Source: Cladopsammia gracilis (lineage: Eukaryota; Cnidaria; Anthozoa; Scleractinia; Dendrophylliidae). Taken from it: DNA of 64,000 nucleotides. The translations under genes and the position numbers were made by a program. The notes beneath the pieces are model-generated. The model worked only from the letters and a program-made list of their open reading frames with translations. It had not been told where the DNA came from and searched no databases. The stretch covers positions 124,001 through 188,000 of the forward strand of contig JAJGOT010000091.1 in assembly GCA_022457155.1 (NCBI GenBank), read 5' to 3'. Positions 59,096 through 64,000 of the stretch are shown piece after piece; positions within the stretch are counted from its first letter, which is position 1; each line of letters begins with the position of its first letter.

Positions 59096-59269
59096 CTTTG
59101 AAATGGGAACTTCGTTCCAGCGACGGTTCCAGCCTGCAGCTAAAGCACAGCTTCCAGCAGGAGAACGGAACACATGCGCAGTGATGCGCAGTTCCTCGCA
59201 CACGCAATGCGTGCCTATGTTTATCAATGCGGGAGATGTTTGTTTTTTCAAGCAAACGAGGAACTAATT

Positions 59270-59815
59270 AAAGGTAAAACAGATTACAGTTTTCGATGAG
59301 AATTTATGTTGATATCAATCTGTGAGTGACTTTTTATTAGTGTTATTGTTAGTTTTGGAGAATTGATTTTAAAACGTGCCTAAATTTAGTTGAATCGATC
59401 TCTTATGAGCTATAAGCTTAAACTAATGGAGATTTGAATAAATTTTTTCGAAAGAAGATTGTGTTTGTCCATTTTTATGTGTTTGTTCATTCATTAGATA
59501 GATTGAAAAGCGATTTTATGTAAACAAAACAAGACTTTGATTTTATAGTACAGTTCTATCTTCACTCGCATCGCCTTATGCAAATATGTTTTTGTATTTT
59601 TGTAATTTTTGATTTTCAAATCAGTTTCTCGGGCAATCTTTGACAAACATAAACTGTATTTTATTCGGAAACTAGTGGTACTATTTATTCTAGACAGAGA
59701 AAAGTTGTTTTTGTGAACTTTTATACGGTCTATAAAAATGTACTGTGCAGACGGACGCGTAATACTGTTTTTGAGAATTGCTAAAATTGAAAATAGCCCG
59801 TTCGTCAATCTCAAT
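59270..59815. repeat. Dispersed repeat, copy 2, in the gene's 5' flank
   Basis: Same family and order as 38660-39315. It lies about 175 bp upstream of the exon 1 ATG, so the proximal upstream region of the transporter gene is repeat-derived or partly so. No TATA box or other promoter element could be assigned. Confidence 0.7.
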
Positions 59816-60929
59816 ACTTGTGCTTCCAACCTTTCACCTTAGTTAAGTTTCACCTTAGGTAAGCTTGTTCAAAGTACGACGCTGTTAGTCTTGGGCTATG
59901 TATATATTATGAAGTATGGGCAGGAAGACCTCAGATAACAACGGACCATATTTTCTAGGATGATAGCCGTCCCTTGATTAATCGCCCTCCTCAAATAACT
60001 GACCGTCTTTAGTGGAAATATTTGAAATAATCACTTCCCTCCATTAATCGTCCCCCCCCCCCCCCATCCCCTTCTTCTTGTTTCACCTCCTCCCATGCCA
60101 GTCAGGGTTACCCTAGGTTTACTTCTTGTTTAGGAAATCGTTACAATTACAATACAGAAAAGTTACAAAAGCGCAGTAGTTTTTCGAATATAGTGACATA
60201 CATGCATTTGTCACTCTTTCATATATTTTTTGGAACTCTCTTACTATAAGCATAGGCACTTCCAGTGAGCAATGCATGATATCCAGGTCCAATGAAATTA
60301 GAGGTTGCAAAGAGCTGCGTGGTATCTGCTGTTTTGCAGTGTGAAAAATTAAGTAATCGCGCCTGGCTATTATTCAAGGAAATATGGTGTGGGTGTTAAA
60401 GAGCCACGAAAATAAAACCATTATAACATCCTGTTTAGCAGTTTCCAATATTTGGTCAGGTTTTATGGTAAAGATAATTTCTTAAAAGTATTTACTAGTG
60501 CAAGAAGTCCTATTTTAGGAATTTCAAATTCACTTGAATCATCATTGGGTTTTATCCCCTGAAACAACAAATCTTATCACAGTAACAACCGAATCAAAGC
60601 AACAATTTTCATATATTTTCATTTATTTCCTCAGTTTTGAGGTCATTTATTTCCTCAGTTTTGGTAGTTATAGCAACACTTACAAATACAACTTTGTAGA
60701 ACTTTAAACAAATGGAACGCTTTACCCTCTTGCATTTTAAATCAACCCAGCGTGGACGCTTTAAATCGGCACTTTCTGTTTATCTTTGTACCATTCACTG
60801 ATTTTGTATATATGTCTATGCTTTGTTGTATTTTTTTTTTCACATTTACATTCAAAGTGATGGGAAACCGTTGTGAATTATAGTATTAGATTAGATAGAT
60901 TTGAAAACAACAGGTTATTCTATGTATTT
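59816..60929. other. 5' flank, no gene
   Basis: Non-coding. Includes a C-run at 60052-60064 with ATTAATCGCCCTCC/ATTAATCGTCCCC motifs, probably MITE debris, and a short direct repeat TTCATTTATTTCCTCAGTTTTG near 60615-60665. Confidence 0.45.
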
Positions 60930-61015
60930 CATCCGACTGTCGGCCAACAGCTTATCAACAATTGACAGACGGGCTACTGACCGACAGTCGGTTGAGGCCA
61001 GCTGTTCTTTACTTT
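60930..61015. repeat. CCGACTGTCGG inverted-repeat element
   Basis: CCGACTGTCGGCCAACAG and CTGACCGACAGTCGG pair, followed by GAGGCCAGCTGTTCTTTACT, which resembles the hairpin at 18173-18259. Confidence 0.55.
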
Positions 61016-62660
61016 TCTATACGAGCGTCCCCAGCCTGTGGTAAAAATGGCAGCCACCCCAGCACCGGCGACGCGACATGTAAAAAATTGCGCAAAAAAA
61101 GTCGCGAGAAGTTCAACGAGTTGTATTTTTCTCGACAAAGTAGGTGGGTCGGTGTTGGCAAAACGCATTGGGAAGGAGAGGGTCCGAAGGTTGTTTAGTA
61201 TAGTCCACGGTTGATACTTTTTACCCGATGTTATTTCAATCGGGTGTATACTGGTACCATAATTTGACAGAACTTTTCAAACATGCTTTCAAAATATTTG
61301 TTTCTTTTCTTTTCTTTCTTTTCAAGGCGTCACTATATTATGTGAATTCATAATATAGTGATAGCGAAGACAGTATTTGGCAAAATTTGAAAATGAGAGC
61401 ATTTTTCATAACGGATATTTCGAAAATCAAGGTAACAAAATGGGAAATCAGAGCTCCCGTCTACTACAACAAGCAGTCACGGGCAACGGGGTGTGAGGGG
61501 TTGGGGGTTGGAATCAGTTGTGTTTTTTAAGTAGCCTGTTCGTGAAGATCGAAAAGAAAGAAAATGGCGCGCGAGAAAAATAAATATACGACCGAGTGGT
61601 TTTATAGAAAACGGAAAAAAATTATTGTGCTATCAGATAATTTGCACATTGTTATAACAAAATAAGTTTGAAATTATCCTCTGAAAAAAGTTTGGGAAAA
61701 AAAAAGTTAAACATCAATAAATGGAGAGTAAGAGAGCCTCAGTTGCCTTGTTCCCAGAACTCCATTGTGTCGTATTGTTAAGGGATCTGTTAATGGATTA
61801 CGCTTTTTGGTGTTGGTATAATTTTCAAAGAAACTAATAAATAACGCTGTTATTACCCACAAGTTATAAAGCAGACGCAATAATGCTTTCCCCACAATTT
61901 ATTAATAATTGAAACTAGTTACTACATAAATAATGCTGTATACATTACACATACATCAATACAATCGGCTCTTTTTTTTGGCCATTGGGTACGACTAGTA
62001 ACAAACAGACTACACCCCCCTTTATTATTGAAAAATAACGCCACATTTTCTGCAAGTCACCATGATTTGATTTATACAATTCATTTCTAACTAAGCAGTT
62101 GAAAATTTACCCGAGATTTTATCGCGAATTATTTGTTATCGCATTCTTATACTGACACGGCATTTCGGGTCGAGTTTGTATCCCATTTATAATGGTGCTG
62201 AAAAACCTCAAACTGGTTATTATGTTCCTTTGAATTGAGTAAATTCAACTTGTGGGAATAATAAATTGAAAATGGTCTGTGATAAATAGTCTACAGTCAC
62301 GCTACATTCAATGTGGTTGCTAACAGCATGTTAGCAAGTGTGCTTTAAGCAAAAACGAAAGGCAACAAGTTCTTAGAGATTAAATATTAATAACGTCGTA
62401 ACAGGCTTAAAATGCAACAAAAGTTAACAATTTAAAGCGATTTCCAATGACTGACGTAAGCCCAATGCAAAGTTACCACATCTGCCAATCACAACAAAAG
62501 TAAATACGGTAAAAAAAAGAAAAAAGAATCGGAGCAAGGAGCAAAAGCACGCAACCTGTGTGCCACGTGCTGAAAAAAGGCGTGCGAGCCAAATCAAGAC
62601 GGGTGTTGGTCTTCCTTCTTATTGTTTAAAAAATGTTTGCTGTGATTGGCTGGAGTAAGT
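61016..62660. other. 5' flank, no confident gene
   Basis: A GC-richer patch at 61020-61200 has a 55-codon frame (61047-61214, MAATPAPATRHVKN...) with no recognised domain; it could be a first exon of an unknown plus-strand transcript. A 13-bp perfect hairpin TCACTATATTATG lies at 61330-61361. Confidence 0.35.
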
Positions 62661-62663
62661 AAA

Positions 62664-62831
62664 AGGCCCGGACAAATGGTGCCACTTTTCTTGAGACGTT
62701 GCGCGCAACAAGATTTTTTGGGGATGTCACACGATGCAATTTGTTGCGCGCAAAGTCGCAAAAAGAAGAACTCGAGTTCTACTTCTTCAACTGTTGCGCG
62801 CAAGAAAAGTTGCACCGTGTGTCTGGGCCTT
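62664..62831. mobile_element. 168-bp foldback MITE
   Basis: AAGGCCCGGACAAATGGTGC and (complement) AAGGCCCAGACACACGGTGC at the ends, then CACTTTTCTTG/CAACTTTTCTTG and GTTGCGCGCAA repeated four times inside. Confidence 0.75.
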
Positions 62832-62946
62832 AATACAAATCAAAAGCCTCGGTTAAATATTTTAATAATAAACATGAAAAGATTACTAAATTTTGATTGG
62901 CTAAAATAGAGTGCAGCTTTCATGTAACCCGAGTGCAAAACTGTGT

Positions 62947-63389
62947 AAAGGCGCTGTTACACTATGCAATCATTCGTGCAACTGGTCTCGCAACAACTAA
63001 AAACCGTGCGTTGCAGTGCTGCGAGACAAGTTGCATGAGGGGTGTTAACTACGCTACGTTTCTCGCAAGGTCTATCATTCTGGGTACGGTCGTGGCCTTG
63101 GAGTCACTATCAGCCGCAATTTTGTCTCCGAGACAACAACGCACATGCGCTAAAAGGAACAATTTAATTGGGTGATGTCACAAAACGTAGCGACACTCGT
63201 TACAGGAAGCATGTTACACTATGCAAAGGTTGAAAAATTCGTTGTAGCATTGCCAGAATCGTTGCGAAAAGTAGAACAGAGTTCTACTTCTCACAACGAT
63301 TGCGGCAACAAAAAAAATTCAGGGTGTGTTACACTAGGCAATTTTTCACGCAACTTGTGTCGCAACAAAATTGCGAGACAGCGCCTTAA
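62947..63389. mobile_element. 443-bp MITE with AAGGCGCTGT ends
   Basis: AAGGCGCTGTTACACTATGC at the left and (complement) AAGGCGCTGTCTCGCAATTT at the right, with repeated GTTACACTA and TTGCGAGACA/TCTCGCAAC motifs. Related in style to the neighbour at 62664. Predicted frames inside are artefacts. Confidence 0.65.
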
Positions 63390-63694
63390 CACGAGATCAA
63401 GTTACTAATTGGTTCTGATTGGCTTAGAAACAATAGAAACCAACAAGAACTAATCAGATTAAAGCCGTTTCTACGGCAACATATTAACAACGTACTGGTG
63501 CTCAAATGTTGTTTGGCTTATTAAACTTTTTAATGCACGTGCAGAGCTGTAGTTTTGCTAATTAGCTTTTCAATGCACGTGCAGAACTATTATTTTGCTA
63601 ATTAACCATTTTAACTCTCGTACAAAAAGGAATTTTCTGTTTTTCGTTTATTTTCTCTCTATTTCTTCATGTATAATTAGAAATTGAATCCACG

Positions 63695-64000
63695 ATTCGG
63701 TTATATCGAGAATTCCCATCCACACGTATCCGTTTTCGTTTGAAAACGCAAAAGTTTCTTTCTGTTTTTCAAAATCTCTCCGTCCACACGTAGCGTTTTC
63801 GAATCGTTTTTGCCTGTCCACGTATACGCAAAAACGACTGAAAACGCTTCAAATGCCTCTAAAGAGCATGCGCACCACTAAGTTTAGCCGAGCCTACGAG
63901 TTGTGGCTTTTCATCGCTTTTTATCGTTTTCCTTTAGTCTTTGGAAAAAAAGCATTCGAAAATGTCGAAACTCAACGAAAGAGCGACTGTTTTGTTTGGA
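63695..64000. mobile_element. Left edge of a transposon running off the window
   Basis: CATCCACACGTATCCGTTTTC, GTCCACACGTAGCGTTTTCG and GTCCACGTATACGCAAAAACG are repeated subterminal motifs. An ATG at 63962 opens a frame (MSKLNERATVLFG) that is still open at the window end. It could be a transposon gene, but too little is visible to say. Confidence 0.35.

Noticed and set aside
59001..59255. 84-aa frame starting MLEKTNISRIDKH over exon 1
   Set aside because: Out-of-frame shadow of the true exon 1 frame that encodes [11 protein letters not shown].
61047..61214. 55-codon frame MAATPAPATRHVKN in a GC-richer patch
   Set aside because: Too short and unrecognised to call a gene. It could be a first exon, but no splice partner was found.

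Overview
The window is animal nuclear DNA, most likely from an anthozoan cnidarian (stony coral or sea anemone). I infer this from one host gene with many short exons and long AT-rich introns, an invertebrate-type ABCA transporter, and repeats I recognise as typical of coral genomes: tRNA-derived repeats, Penelope, Mag-like Ty3, RLE and L1/Tx1 LINEs, and many MITEs. Species cannot be read from the sequence. Nothing here looks prokaryotic, and there is no CRISPR array or operon.

One host gene fills the window. It is an ABCA3-like full-length ABC transporter on the minus strand. It starts at 59095 and runs off the left edge. I could place 24 coding exons (1,124 codons) whose splice phases agree at every junction. 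They encode the N-terminal membrane helix, the first extracellular domain, the remaining helices of membrane domain 1, a complete first nucleotide-binding domain (Walker A, Q-loop, LSGGM signature, Walker B, H-loop), the linker, and the start of membrane domain 2. The second half of the protein lies beyond base 1.

The rest is intron and 5' flank packed with mobile DNA. By region: 0-6.5 kb, exons 24-19, a duplicated intron block carrying a decayed copy of exon 19, and TIR elements with internal minisatellites. 6.5-13.3 kb, exons 18-14 including a 21-nt microexon. 13.4-20 kb, foldback elements, a 5'-truncated RLE LINE set in (TTA)n, a TA-flanked element and an 88-bp satellite-like array. 20-26.5 kb, exons 13-9, hairpins and MITEs. 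27.0-31.6 kb, a 4.6-kb Mutator-like element with perfect 9-bp target duplications and a second element nested inside it. 31.7-33.3 kb, a long micro/minisatellite and exons 7-6. 33.5-40.4 kb, a long-TIR element, a Penelope remnant split by a second Mutator-like element, a tRNA-like palindrome, and three tRNA-like units. 40.5-48 kb, exons 5, 4 and 3 and a complete Ty3/Gypsy (Mag-like) retrotransposon with identical 115-bp LTRs. 48-59 kb, a small copy of the 88-bp-unit repeat, an L1/Tx1-like LINE with a 14-bp target duplication, TTAA-flanked MITEs, exon 2, a third long-TIR Mutator-like element, a 405-bp-arm palindrome and exon 1. 59.3-64 kb, the gene's 5' flank, with repeats and MITEs and no confident gene.

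The transporter and the mobile elements have no visible joint function. The main biology is how heavily this gene's introns have been colonised: some insertions sit within tens of bases of a splice site, several families copied in this one window allow internal comparison, and there is an exon-derived pseudoexon. I found no convincing new biological system.
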